Shown: one piece after another, positions 11,120-23,327 of the stretch
Position numbering within the stretch: the stretch's first letter is position 1
Layout: each line of letters begins with the position of its first letter
Source: Paraspadella gotoi
Taxonomy: Eukaryota > Chaetognatha
Assembly: GCA_051294375.1 (NCBI GenBank)
Contig: CM119264.1
Coordinates: forward strand, 9,938,175 to 10,002,174
Reading direction: 5' to 3'
DNA: 64,000 bases
Position numbers and translations under genes: made by a program
The notes under the pieces: model-generated
Told to the model about the DNA's origin: nothing
What the model saw: only the letters and a program-made list of their open reading frames with translations
The model's database searches: none

Positions 11120-12886
11120 ATGGAGAGTCAATTAGCGAGAAAACTCACTTTCTTTTATCCCCGCGCATTGAAGGCTTCTGCGTAGGAATTTTTAATGAAA
11201 ACTTTTAAAACTTTTTAGTGAACGGTTCCAATAAAAGTTAAGAAACCTATTTCACATGAATTAGCTAAAATTATCAGCTCTAATTAGATTTTTTAAAAAT
11301 ATTCAATAAATTGTTTTTCATTTTTTTTTTCAGAATTAGGTAAAACAATTTTTTTGTGCGTTATCGAAGTTCATGGCGATGCTTGGGCAGTTTATAAATG
11401 AGCGTAACAAAAATATATATACTATGTATATTTTTTTATTAATCTCTAATACTAGTAATAGGTGCTTGTTTACTCCCAAACGCTATGATTTTGTTTTTGT
11501 TTTGTCGCGGAAGCCCGTAATCTAACGGGTCATCGCGTGTCGTTTGCGAGGCGCCAACGCGGGGCTCTGGGCGTCCCGTGCAAGGCGAGCGTTACCCCCT
11601 CACTCCACGTGGTTTGTTTTCTTGTCGGGTCAAACTAGCCTTCTTTTGCAAAGTTTTATCAACCCAAAGCTTTCGCTTAAATACAATAAGTTAACGCCTC
11701 CAGCACAAGCAGTTATTATAGCCAAAATTTACCATTTACTTTACTAAATATTGCTAAGTCAAAAATGATAGATCGAGGTTCCTCAGGGGATGGTGGAAGA
11801 ATAGGAAATCACGTTTTCTGATGATGACTTCAACTCAATTTTTTTTTCTTTTACGCGGTGAACTTATCCTATTCTTATAAAAGCCACCAGTTTCATGAAG
11901 GTGATTGTTGTCTGACTATTGTCCAAACTTGGTCTCTAAGCATTTCAAAGCTCGAGTCCACAATACCCCTCGGTAATCTTCTTGCCACGGAGTGTCATTT
12001 GTTTTTTTGGAAATGGAACGCAAGAGTCGATATCAACAGCTTAAGATTATGCAAAAAAAAGAAAGGAAAACAATTTATACCCAATACGTTGCACTCAACT
12101 CGAGAACACTGATACTAGGAGTCAACAACAGCAACAGCAAAAAGTCAAAAACAGATGAGGAGGAAGAGGAGGAGGAGGCGAAAGAGGATGAGGACGTGTA
12201 AGATCAGCGGGGTCGTTCTCAGTTATGGAAGCGTAGATATGGCAGCGACCGTGAACTCTGACGCTTTTCCAAGACTGGAGGACGATGCTTTTCTCGTTCC
12301 AGTAAATATTTCGACCTTGGAACGTCGTGAAGCGGTGCCATGACTTAGTCCTTCTACAAATATCCGAGCTTAAAATAGATCATGTTTAAAAGGATATATT
12401 TTTCGTTAGACAAAAAACCTAGGGCGACGTCAATATGAAAGTTAATTTTTGAACGACCGCGGTCAGGTATCCGAAAGTGAACGAAGGGAGACTTCAGGCG
12501 AAGATAAAATAGACAAAGCGTTGCATTCACCCACCTAGGCACTTTCATTGCAACTGTATTCAAAAAAAATTCATAGGAAGCTGAATTTTTCGACTCCTCC
12601 CAGTATGAAGTTCGATTTTTTTTCCGGTCGTGAAGAGCTCCCACTTCCCATCTCTCTTCGGTTTCCAGTAAAAGTTTCGGTTGGCGGACCCTTGGGAATT
12701 GCGCCGCAACAAAACGACAACTGTCAAGCGAAAGCTCGCGAACTTTTGGGGAGCAAATGTCGTCAAAACAGAAATTACAAAATAAAAGAAGAGAGAAAAA
12801 GGAAAAACGAGAAGGCTACATGAATAAAAAAAGGCAGCAAAAACAAATATGTACTTATATAGGTTGGTTAACGGTTTCCAAAAAAA

Positions 12887-13110
12887 TTGAATAATAATAA
12901 TAATACAAACGTTGACAGCCGATGGATAGAAGATTCAGGCGATGACAGGCGAAGGAATGAGGAAGCGGGCGATGCTAGGGCGAATCGGGCGAGGGAAGGC
13001 ATAGGAATGGTTACTCCCGCCGATTCGGACTCCGTGATGCCGCGACCTCATTTGCATTACGACCTCGGGTTGGAGCATCGGCGCAGGTTCGTTGATGAGA
13101 GTGGGTCTGG
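12887..13110 (+). CDS. Candidate exon, charged unrecognised peptide
   Basis: The frame is open from 12887 and reads through DSRWIEDSGDDRRRNEEAGD, then a segment with MVTPADSDSVMPRPHLHYDL and RRFVDESGSG. It stops being open just after a good donor, TCTGG/GTGAGG, at 13111. Composition is protein-like, rich in Asp, Glu and Arg. No strong acceptor with a pyrimidine tract precedes it, so the 5' border is not set. The duplicate at about 19065-19290 is broken by several one-base indels. I recognise no family. Confidence 0.25.
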
Positions 13111-13216
13111 GTGAGGGAAGGAGGGTAAGGGAGGCGAGAGAGAATGAGGGGAGAGAATGGCAGGGATAAAAAGATATAGAGGAATAGGGAGAAGAAAAAC
13201 AAAATATGCAATTTAT

Positions 13217-13323
13217 GATCTTGCTACGTTATTATCTTGTAACTCGCCATAACCGGCGTAGCCTGTCCGAAATCCGGGGCATGAAAGCTGATTTATTGAA
13301 TGATTCTAATATAATTGTACCAA
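13217..13323 (+). repeat. Dispersed repeat with GAATGA tail, copy 4
   Basis: ATCTTGCTACGTTATTATCT is followed by GTAGCCTG, TTTATTGAATGATTC and AATTGTACC, then an A-rich run. Both blocks are in the same order as at 10070 (minus). Its duplicate is at 19398-19513. Confidence 0.5.
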
Positions 13324-14238
13324 GAAAAAAAAGAAAATAAAAAGATTGAAAAAAGAGTTAAAAATCTTTGACCGGTTTCTAAAACTGGCCCCTTCGACCC
13401 CATTTGAACACATCCCGCCGTCAGGCAACACCCCGTTTTCCCCGGCTGATCACAAACCAGACTCTTTTCAAAAGGTGCGAAAATTGAAAGAACGCCGATA
13501 TGCAAATGAGTTCGAAGTCGGCATTGCGCGCCGTCAGCGGATGGGGGGGGGAGGTAAAGGAGAGAGATGAAAGAGAGGGGGGGATCAGCATGGAAGTTAG
13601 ATGGTGGAAAGGAAATGGGACAGAGACGACGACGGCCTCGGCGTAATGATCCAGTAAAAGGGGATCCTAATGAGTGGGTGATCAAGATCCATCAAACGCG
13701 TATGTGACTGGAATGGATTATCCTCTTCTTTTTCCTCTTCTTCCTCCCCTTTTTTCTCCTCCTCTTCCTCTCCGCCCTTTCTCTCTCTCTCTCTCTCGAC
13801 CCTCCACTCCTCTTTCCTTCTGATTTTCCCGCTTCTCTTTATTCTCTCCTTTTTTATGCTGATCTTGAAGACGAGGAAAAGAAAGAGGAAGGAAAGGGAG
13901 GAAGGAACTCGAGCGGAAAAAAAGGGAGGAAAGAAGAAGGCGAAGGAGGAAAATCCTTAGAGAAGAGAAAGGAGCGGGAAAGAAGGAGAGAAGACGAAAT
14001 CGATTTGAGGAAAAACGATAATTTTGAAGAGGAAATAAAGACAGAAATAAAAAAAAAGAAATAAAGAAAAACGATAAGAAAAAATTAAGTGAAAAAAGAA
14101 ATAAATAAATGGAGAGAGAGAGAAAGAAAGAGAACATAAAAAAACTTTCACCTCTTTTTCCCTAATGATGCATGTTTGACAAAGGCTTAATTTTTCCTAT
14201 ATTTTACACATTATTAATATTGAAAGGAGGTAAGTGAG

Positions 14239-14240
<2 letters not shown>

Positions 14241-14293
<53 letters not shown>
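14241..14293. repeat. (GA)n microsatellite
   Basis: Pure GA run followed by purine-rich sequence up to the 540-N gap. The long open frame through this gap (14238-15257) consists of Arg-Glu repeats and N, and is not a gene. Confidence 0.95.
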
Positions 14294-14294
<1 letters not shown>

Positions 14295-14544
14295 CCATGG
14301 AGGAATCAGGTTGGAAAGGTGAATAAATGTCACTTCGTGCGATATCGCCTAAGGGAAGAGGAGGGAGCGAAGGAGATGAAGAAAAATAAGAGGAGGAGGC
14401 GAGAAGGAAAGAAGCAAGAAAGGAGGAAAGAGAAAATATCGGAGATGAAAGATGGCGCTTTGAGGGAGAGAGAGCAGCGAGAGGAGAAAGAGAAGGAAAA
14501 AAATGAAAAAGAACGTAGAGCGAAAAAGAAGGCAAAGCAAAGAT

Positions 14545-15084
14545 NNNNNNNNNNNNNNNNNNNNNNNNNNNNNNNNNNNNNNNNNNNNNNNNNNNNNNNN
14601 NNNNNNNNNNNNNNNNNNNNNNNNNNNNNNNNNNNNNNNNNNNNNNNNNNNNNNNNNNNNNNNNNNNNNNNNNNNNNNNNNNNNNNNNNNNNNNNNNNNN
14701 NNNNNNNNNNNNNNNNNNNNNNNNNNNNNNNNNNNNNNNNNNNNNNNNNNNNNNNNNNNNNNNNNNNNNNNNNNNNNNNNNNNNNNNNNNNNNNNNNNNN
14801 NNNNNNNNNNNNNNNNNNNNNNNNNNNNNNNNNNNNNNNNNNNNNNNNNNNNNNNNNNNNNNNNNNNNNNNNNNNNNNNNNNNNNNNNNNNNNNNNNNNN
14901 NNNNNNNNNNNNNNNNNNNNNNNNNNNNNNNNNNNNNNNNNNNNNNNNNNNNNNNNNNNNNNNNNNNNNNNNNNNNNNNNNNNNNNNNNNNNNNNNNNNN
15001 NNNNNNNNNNNNNNNNNNNNNNNNNNNNNNNNNNNNNNNNNNNNNNNNNNNNNNNNNNNNNNNNNNNNNNNNNNNNNNNNNNNN
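14545..15084. other. Assembly gap, 540 N
   Basis: The left border ends ...GCAAAGAT and the right begins with a GGAA repeat. In copy B the same borders are near 20930 and 21240 and the sequence between is present (about 310 bp, purine-rich), so the gap content can be predicted from there. Confidence 0.95.
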
Positions 15085-15805
15085 AAGGAAGGAAGGAAGG
15101 AAGGAAGGAAGGACGGAAGGAGATTAGGAGAAAGAAATGGGGAAAGGAAAGGAAATTCCGGGTAAGGAAGGCGCTGATTTCCCATCGAGATTTAAAAAAC
15201 AAACTTAGGGGAAGAAAAAAGGTTTTAATTCTAAAAGAAAAGAGAGGATTGGTTTGACGTAAAGGTCAAGTTGACCCAATGACTAGGGACGAGGGAGGAT
15301 AATCAAACAGCGACTAGACGTGTTTAATTTTTTGTAATTTTAAACAAGAGATGAGAGAGATGAGATCGATTAGAATGAGGGTGAGTAAAACTCTCGGAAG
15401 TTCTTCTTCGCAAGACAAGTATTTTTTTTCCTTTAATTTAAAAAAAAAATTATTTTCGATTTTGCATTCGAAAAAATATAATTTTCTCCTTCGTCTTTTT
15501 TCTAGCCGAGATACGCGTGAGGAATTGAATAAAAAAAATGGCGTCTTAGAATACAGTCTTTCGAAATATAATCAGAAAATTAGCATTTCTTCACAAAGAA
15601 CTTAAATTTAAAAAAAAAAAGAAAAGAAAAAATCGAATATAAAAGAAAAAAATATTTTTTTTCTTCGAAGGAATCGAAGAATGTAACGAGAGGCATAAAT
15701 TTCTTACAGGGGTCGCCATATTTTTTTTCTTTTTTTCATACCGAACTCTGGAGATTAATTTTTCATCTTTCTGATTTTTTTCTGTTTTTTTTTTTTTTTG
15801 TTTTT

Positions 15806-15950
15806 TTTTTTCTTTCTTTCTCTTCTTCTTTCTTTCTTTCTTCTTCTTTCTTTCTTCTTTTTCTTTCTTTCTTTCTTTCTTTCTTTCTTTGTGTTCTTTC
15901 TTTCTTCCTTTCTTTCTTTTCTTTTCTTTCTTTCTCTCACTCTCTCTCTC
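15806..15950. repeat. (TTTC)n/(CTTT)n microsatellite
   Basis: Long run of CTTT with interruptions. The copy B counterpart is at 21905-22027. Confidence 0.9.
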
Positions 15951-16025
15951 CTCTTCTTTGTTCTTACCTCCATTCCTCCTTTCTTTCCTCGTTGGCATTC
16001 TTCGGCTCGGCGTCATCTTGCCCAG

Positions 16026-16166
16026 AGTCGAAGCCAATTTTTGAGCCGAGATGAATTTTTCTCGTCGTCATCTTCGGATTCTCGACGTTGGATGGAGGGA
16101 CTTGCCAAAGTAGTGCCAGTCGAGGACTTTGGCGCCATTAGAAAGCCACCTCTGCTGGCAAGTTAT
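16026..16166 (+). CDS. Candidate internal exon, 47 codons, unrecognised
   Basis: A pyrimidine-rich stretch ending CATCTTGCCCAG is followed by 141 nt, exactly 47 codons, open in one frame. It reads SRSQFLSRDEFFSSSSSDSR, then RWMEGLAKVVPVEDFGAIRK and PPLLASY, and is followed by GTAAGG (16167). The symmetric phase fits an internal exon. The last exonic bases (TTAT) are a poor donor context. The duplicate at 22110-22260 carries frame-changing indels and lacks the CCCAG acceptor and GTAAGG donor, so either one copy is a pseudogene or the sequence has errors. I recognise no domain. Confidence 0.3.
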
Positions 16167-16580
16167 GTAAGGATGATCGTTGCTTCCTGCTTAAAATTAT
16201 AAAGAGGGATATCGGTGTTGTCTTTGTGAACGTATGATTTTCGTTGTAAATTGAGTTACAATGTTCCTATTAAGCGTCATTTTTCATCATTTTATTTGCA
16301 AAAGTGTAATTTTTCCTTTTTGTGTCGTGTTAGTATTGGCTTCTGACAAGTGACATTTCTGAGCAAATATTCCTAAAATTCCATTCCATTCCATTCCAAA
16401 TATTTCATTCCTCATACGGTACTGTAATATAATTTTGAAAATACGTGTAACTAATGAGTAAATGAAAATATTATTGTCAAGGAAATTAAAACGATGTCAT
16501 CGACGAAGTAGGCGGAACTTACGCGCCGCATCATCTCGCTTAGAGTTAGAAACGGGCGGAACTATTTTTCAGAATCCCGA

Positions 16581-16735
16581 GTGGCGATGGCATCGTCAGT
16601 CGTTGTCCGCTATCGTCGACTCGCGTCTCGCGAGTTTCTATGCGATTCTAATCAATCACTGGATAAAACGAACCGAATGCCAGCGGAAGGAAAGATTGAT
16701 GACAAGCTTCGAAAGATATCCTCTCCCGCCCCCTC
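16581..16735 (+). CDS. Uncertain start exon in GC-rich block
   Basis: ATG at 16587, within GCGATGGCATCG, opens a frame reading MASSVVVRYRRLASREFLCD and SNQSLDKTNRMPAEGKIDDK before entering pyrimidine repeats. A second frame (..SAIVDSRLASFYAILINH..) is also open here and is the one preserved in the duplicate at 22660-22735. The reading frame is therefore undecided. No family recognised. Confidence 0.18.
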
Positions 16736-16787
16736 CCCCCCCTCTTTTTCATTCTTTTTTTTTCAAATGCTTCTGATGCTTAAGAAT

Positions 16788-16863
16788 CTCTCTCTCTCCT
16801 ATCTCTCTCCTCTCTGCCATCTCTCTCTTCTCCCTCTCTCTCCTCTCATCTCCTCTTCTTCTC

Positions 16864-16911
<48 letters not shown>

Positions 16912-16933
16912 CTCTCTCTCTCTTTTCTCTCTC

Positions 16934-16968
<35 letters not shown>

Positions 16969-16976
16969 CTCGCTCT
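16788..16976. repeat. Long interrupted (CT)n tract
   Basis: Pyrimidine tract with its counterpart in copy B at 22858-23084. Frames through it are poly-Ser-Leu. Confidence 0.95.
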
Positions 16977-17235
16977 CTTCTCTTCTTTCCCCGTGATTTT
17001 CGGTGTGTTTTCAATAGCGAGGCAGGTGACTGGTGGCGCGCCCTTTTTCAATGTCTGTGGCCCTCGACGCTTCTGCTTAAAAAAAGAAAGAAGCGAACAA
17101 AACGATGAAAAAATTGAGAGAAAAAGGAAGATGATCACCTACGCGAAACGAAAAAAAAATGATAACCATTAAGCCTTTCTACAACGCGTTGTTAATGTTC
17201 AAAAAATGAACAAACGAAAACGTCTGGTACGACGT

Positions 17236-17373
17236 ATGCAATAAGGCGGTAGTGAAAGTTATATACGAAAATTCTAAAGTCAATTACTGAACAACATACC
17301 ATCAGTGAACATTAATTTGGAAAAAAAAATTAATTTTATGTTTTTTTAATTTTTGCAGTGGGCTATATTTATA
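17236..17373 (+). mobile_element. Palindromic MITE-like element, copy B (5' part, cut by gap)
   Basis: TAAGGCGGTAGTGAAAG starts the copy. It runs through GAACAACATACCATCAGTGA to GCAGTGGGCTATATTTATA and is then cut by the 25-N gap. The other side of the gap does not continue the element but jumps to the start of the duplicated 6-kb unit. Confidence 0.7.
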
Positions 17374-17398
17374 NNNNNNNNNNNNNNNNNNNNNNNNN
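17374..17398. other. Assembly gap of exactly 25 N at a duplication junction
   Basis: This gap separates the two 6-kb copies. Identical 25-N gaps occur at 27598, 35698 and 49990, which suggests a placeholder rather than a measured length. Confidence 0.95.
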
Positions 17399-19397
17399 GT
17401 AAAACCAAAAAAATATATATAACTATGTTATTTTTATAATCTATTAACATAAGTAATAGGTGCTTGTTACTCCCAAACGCTATGTTTGTATGTTTTGTCT
17501 GCGGAAAAGCCGTATAATCTAACGGGGTCTCATCGCGTGGTCGTTTGCGAGGCGCCCCAACGCGGGGCTCTGGCCCGTCCGCCGGCGGGAGCGTTTGGAG
17601 TACTCCCCCACCTCCAGTGGTTTTGTTTTCTTGTCGGGTTCAACACTAGCCTTCTTTTGCAAAGTTTTTAATCAACCCCAAAGCTTTCGCTTAAAATACA
17701 ATAGAGTGGGGGGCGGTGGCTGTAAGGTTTAACTGCCTCCGGCACAAGCAGTATATTATTGCCCAAAATTTACATTTACTCTTTACTAAAATATGGCTAA
17801 GTCAAAAATGATAGATCGAGTCCTCAGGGATGGTGAAGAAAAGAATAGGGGAAATCAAGCCACGTTCTGATGATGGACCCTTCATTCAATTTTTTTTTCT
17901 TTACGCGGTTGAAACTATCCTTCTTATAAAGCCACAGTTTCATAAAGGGGTTGAAGATTGTTTGTCTGACACTCTGTACATTGTCAAACTTGGGTCTCAG
18001 CATTTCAAACTAGAGTCCACAATACCCCTCGTAATCTTCTTGCCACGGACGAAATGATTTGTTCATTTGTTTTGGAATGGAACCCAAGAGTCGATATCAA
18101 CGCTTCCTTAGGATTATTATGCAAAAAAAAAAAAACGAAAAAAACAATTTTAATTCCCAAACGTTGTGCACTCAACGCGGAACTGATACTAGGAGGGTCA
18201 ACAACCAACAGCCGAAAATCAAGAAAAAACAGATGAGGAGGGAAGAGGAGAGGAGCGAAAGAGGGATGAGACGTGTAGGATATCAGCGCGGGTGTTCTCA
18301 GTTATGGAAGTAGATATGGCAAGCCGACCGTGAACTCTGACCGCGGGCTTTTTTCAAGACTGTGAGAGAAAGGGAGCGATGCTCCTTTTCGTTCAGTTCC
18401 AGTAAAATATTTGACCTTGGAACGCCGTGGAGCGGGTTTTTTATATTGTTTGGAAGTTCATGATTAGTCCTTCTACAAATATCCGAGCTAAAATAGAGAT
18501 ATGTTTAAAAGATATATTTTTCGTTAGACAAAAAACTAGGCCCGACCGGTCAATATGAAAGTTAATTTTTGAATCGACGCGGTCAGGGTATCCGAAGTGA
18601 ACAAGGGAACTCACTCTCAGGGAGATATTAAATAGACAAAGCGTTGCAATTTCTCACCCATAGGCACTTTCATTGCAACTGTATTTCAAAAAAAATTCAT
18701 GGAAGCCTGAATTTCACTCCGCCAGTATGAGTTCGATTTTTTCCGGTCGTGGAAGAGCTCCCCACTTCCCATCTTCTCTTCAGGTTTCCAGAAAAGTTTC
18801 GGTCTGTGGGCGGACCTTGGGGAATTGCGCGCGCTACAAAAACGACAACTGTTCAGCGAAGCTCGCGAACTTTTGGGGGAGCAAATGTCGTCAAAACAGA
18901 AATTAACAAAAATAAAGAAGAGAGAAAAGGAAGAAAACGAGGAAAAAGCTTAACATGAATAATAAAAAACAAGGCTAAGCAAAAACAAAATATGTATTAT
19001 ATAGTTGGTTAGCGTTAACGCTGTGGTTCCAAAAAATTTGATAATAAATAATAATGAATAATACAACGTTGACAGCCGATGGATTAGAGATTTTTCAGGC
19101 GATGGACAGAGCGAAGGAATGAGAGGGGCGATGCTGGAGCGAATCGGTGGCGAGACGGCACATAGGAATGGTTACTCACCGGCCGCATTCGGACTCCGTT
19201 GAATTGGCCGCGACTCATTCTGCCATTACGACTCGGTTGGAAAGCATCGGCGCAGGTTCGGTTGATGGGAGTGGGTCTTGGGTGTAGGAAGGAGGTCAAG
19301 GGAGGCGACGAGAGAATGAGGGGAGAGAGATGGCAGGGATAAAAAGATATTAGAGGAATGGGTTGAGAAAAAGGAAAACAATATGCCCATTCTAATG

Positions 19398-19513
19398 AAT
19401 CTGTGCTACGTTATATTATTTGTTAACTCGCAATAACCGGCCGTAGCGCCGTCCGAAAATCCCGGGGGGCATGAAAAGCTGATTTATTAAATTGATTCTA
19501 TATAATTGTACAA
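19398..19513 (+). repeat. Dispersed repeat tail, copy 5 (within duplication)
   Basis: Duplicate of 13217-13323, with indels. It exists because the surrounding 6-kb unit is duplicated. Confidence 0.45.
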
Positions 19514-21904
19514 AGAAAAAAAAAGAAAAATAAAAGTTATTGAAAAAAGACTCGTAAAAAATGCTAATGACCGGTTTCTCTAAACGCCCCCTTCGACCCC
19601 ATTTGAACCAATCCCGCCGTCAGGCAACACCCCGTTTTCCCGGCCACGGGATCCACAAACCAGACACACCTCTTTCAAAAGGATATGGAAAATTGAAGGA
19701 ACGCGATATGCAAATGAAGTTCGGAAGTCGGCATTCGCGCCGTTCAGCGGAATGGGGACGGGGAGGTAAAGAGAGGAGAGAGATCGAAAGGAGAGGGGAG
19801 GATTCAGCATGGAAGTTAAGATGGTCTGGGGAAAGGAAATGGGGACAGAACGACGACGGGCCTCGCCGCCCGTTAATGATCCAGTTTAAAGGGATCTAAT
19901 GATGTGGGTGATTCAGCATATCCATCAAACGTGCGTATTTTGTGACTGTGGGAATTGGGATTATCGCTCTTCTCATTTTCTCTTTCTTTCCTCCCCCTTT
20001 TCTCACTCCTCTTTCTCCTTCCGCCCCCTTTCTCTTCTCTCGCTTTTCTGACCCTTCACTCCATCTTCCTTACTATTTTCCGTTCTCTTAATTCTCTCCC
20101 TTTTTTATGCTGAATCTTGAAGACGAGGGAAAAGAAAAAGAGGAAGGAAAGGGAAGGAGGAAGGAAACTTCGAGCGGAAAAAAAAGGGAGGAAAGAGAAG
20201 AAGGCGAAAGGAGGAAAATCCCTATTAGAGAGGGAGAAAGAGCGGGGGGAAAGAGGATGAGAAGACGAAAATCGAATTTGGGGAAAAAACCGATAAAATT
20301 TTGAAGACGGAAATTTAAAGACAGATAATAAAAAAAAAAAAAAAAGTAAAAAAAAAAAAGAAAACGATAGGGAAAAAAAATTAACGTTGAAAAAATGAAA
20401 AAAAGAAATAATAAATAAAATGGAAGGAGAGAGAGGAAAGAAAGAGACATAAAAAAAAAAAACTTTCACCTCTTTTTCCCTAATGTGCATGTTTTTGACA
20501 AAGGCTTAATTTTTTCCTTATTATTTACACATTATTAATATTGAAAGGAGGTAAGTGATGGATGAGGAGGAGAGAGAGAGGAGAAAGAGTATCAGTAGAG
20601 AGAGAGAAGAGAGTAAGGAGATGAGAGGAGAAGATCTGAGAGAGAGAGAGAGAGAGAGAGGCCATGTAGGATCAAGGTTAGGAAAGGTGAAATAAATGTC
20701 ACTTTCGTGCGATATCGCCCTAAGGAGAGGAGGGAGCGAAAGAGATTGAAGAAAAACAATAAGAGAGAGGAGAGCGAGAGGAAAGAAGCAAGAAAGGACG
20801 GAAAGAGAAAATATCGGAGGCATGAAAAGATGGCGGCTTGAGGGAGAGAGAGCCAGAGAGGAGAACAGAGAACGGAAAAAAATGAAAAACAAGAACGTAG
20901 ACGCGAAAAAAAGAAGCCACAAGCAAAGATGGCGAGAGTTTGTTAAACGTTGAAGATGTGCGTAGATTAAGAGACAGCAGATTAATACAATGGGGAAGAG
21001 GAGTGGAAATTAACTCGTCGGACTAACAGGTGGAAAATAAGGCTGGTCGTCAGAGGAAGAGGAAAGAGAAAAGGAAGGAAAGAAGAAGAAAGAGGAAGCG
21101 AAAGGAAAGGAAGCGAAGGAAGGAGAAGGAAGAGAAGGGAAGAGAAAGGAGAAAAAGGACAGGAAGGGAAGGTTAAAGGAAGGAGAGGAAAGGAAGAGAG
21201 AAGAGAAGAGCAATGGAAAAAGGACTTATGACGGAAATAGAAGAAATGGGAAAACCGGGTAAGGAAGGCGCTGATTTCCCATCGAGATTTAAAAAAACAA
21301 AACTTAGGGGAAGAAAAAAGGTTTCTAATTCTAAAGGAGATTACGTAAAGGTCAAGTTTGACCCCAATGACAAGGGACGAGGGAGGAATAATCAACACGA
21401 CTAGACGTGTTTAATTTTTGTTAATTTTTAAACAAGAGATGAGAGAGTGAGATCGATTAGACAGTGAGGAAGCGAGTAAGAGCAATCTTTTGAAATTTCC
21501 TCTCTTCGCAAGAAGTTTTTCTTCGTTTAGATAAAAAAAAATTATTTTCGCATTTTGCACTTCGGAAAAATATAATTTTCTCCTTGTTCTTTTTTTAGCC
21601 GAGATACGCGTAGGAATTGAATAAAAAAAATGGCGTCTTAGAATACAGTCTTTCGAAATATAATCAAGAAAATTAGCACTTTCTTCACAAACGAACTTAA
21701 TTTAAAAAAAAAAGAAAAGAAAAAAAAATCGAATAAAAGAAAAAAAGATTCTTTTTTCTTCGAAGGAATCAAAGAATGTAACGAGAGGCATAATTTCTTA
21801 CAGGGGTCGCATATTTTTTTTTCTCTTTTTCATACCGAACTCTGGGAGATTAATTTTATTCTTTCTGATTTTTTTATCTGTTTTTTTTTTATTTATAGTT
21901 TTAT

Positions 21905-22027
21905 GTTTTTCTTCTTTCTTTCTTCTTTCTTTCTTTCTATTCTCTTCTTCTTTCTTTTCTTTCTTTCTTTCTTTCTTTCTTTTTTCTTTCTTTCTTCTTT
22001 CTTTCTTCTTTCTTTTCTTTCTTTCTC
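21905..22027. repeat. (TTTC)n microsatellite
   Basis: Copy B counterpart of 15806-15950. Confidence 0.9.
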
Positions 22028-22857
22028 TCACTCTCCTCTCTCCGCTTCTTTGTATCTTACCTCCATTCCTCTTCTTTCCTCGTTGGCATTCTTCGGCCTC
22101 GACGTCATCTTGCCCGAGCGAAAGCCATTTTGGAGCCAGATGAATTTTTCTCGTCTTTCATCTTCGGATTCTCGACTTGGATGGAGGGAACTATGCCAAA
22201 GTAGTGCCAGTCGAGGACTTTGGCGCCATAAGAAAGCCACCTTCTGCTGGCAAGTTATGTGTAGATAGATCGTTGCTTAAATTATAAAGAGGGATATCGG
22301 TGGTGTCTTTGTGAACGTATGATTTCGTTGTAAATTGAGTACAATTGTTCCTAATTAAGCGTCATTTTTCATCTTTTATTTGCAAAAAGTGTATTTCTTT
22401 TTTTTCTGTGTTAGTATTGGCTTCTGATGTGACATTTCCCTGGCAAATATTCCTAAATTCCATTCCATTCATTTCCATTCCATTCATATTCATCTATACG
22501 GACTGAATAAACTTTGAAAATACGTATAACTAATGAGTAAATGAATATTATTGTCACAGGAAATTAAAACGATGTCATCGACGAAGTAGCGCGAATTACG
22601 CGCCGATCATGCTCGCTTAGAGTTAGAAGAACGGGCGGAACTTTTTCAGAATCCGATGGCGAGGCATCGTCAGTCGTTGTCCGCGTCATCGTCGACTCGC
22701 GTCTCGCGAGTTTCTATGCGATTCTAATCAATCACTGATAAACGAACCGAATGCCAGCGGAAGGAAGATTGATGAAAGCTTCGAAGATATCTCTCCCCCC
22801 TCCTCCCCCCCCCCCTCTTTTTCATTCTTTTTTTTTTCAATGCTTCTGATCTTAAGA

Positions 22858-22945
22858 ATCTCTCTCTCTCTCTCTCTCTTCATCTCCTCTCTTCTCTCTC
22901 TTCCTCTCTTTCTCTTCCTTCTCTCTCTCTCTCTCTCTCCTTCTT

Positions 22946-22998
<53 letters not shown>

Positions 22999-23002
22999 TC
23001 TG

Positions 23003-23052
<50 letters not shown>

Positions 23053-23084
23053 TTGTTCTCTCTCTCTCTCTCTCTCTCTCTATT
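22858..23084. repeat. Long interrupted (CT)n tract
   Basis: Copy B counterpart of 16788-16976, longer. It is followed by the conserved unit tail at 23094-23327. Confidence 0.95.
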
Positions 23085-23327
23085 CTCGATGATTTTTCGG
23101 TTGTTGTTGCGGAGGCAGGTGGACTGTGCGCACGCCCTTGTTCAGTCAGCCTTCGACGGCTTCGTCAGATTAAAAAGAAAGAAGACGAACAAAAACGTGA
23201 AAAAAATTGAGGAAAAAGGAGATGAATCGCTGAACGGAAAAAAAATTAGATAACCAATTAGCTTTTCTACGCGTTGTTAATTGTTTAAAAAATGAACAAA
23301 CGAAAGACGTCTGGTACGACGTATGAA

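Larger units (their letters stand above)
11402..17373. repeat. ~6-kb segmental duplication, copy A
   Basis: This block matches 17399-23457 in order over its whole length. Shared landmarks include TACTCCCAAACGCTATG (11473 and 17468), the GA tract near 14241 and 20566, TTTC repeats (15806 and 21905) and the CT tract (16788 and 22858). Copies differ mostly by one- and two-base indels. Copy A contains a 540-N gap (14545-15084), while copy B reads through the equivalent position. The 25-N gap at 17374-17398 separates them. It is either a true tandem duplication or two versions (haplotypes or raw reads) of one locus placed end to end; the indel pattern favours the latter. Confidence 0.85.
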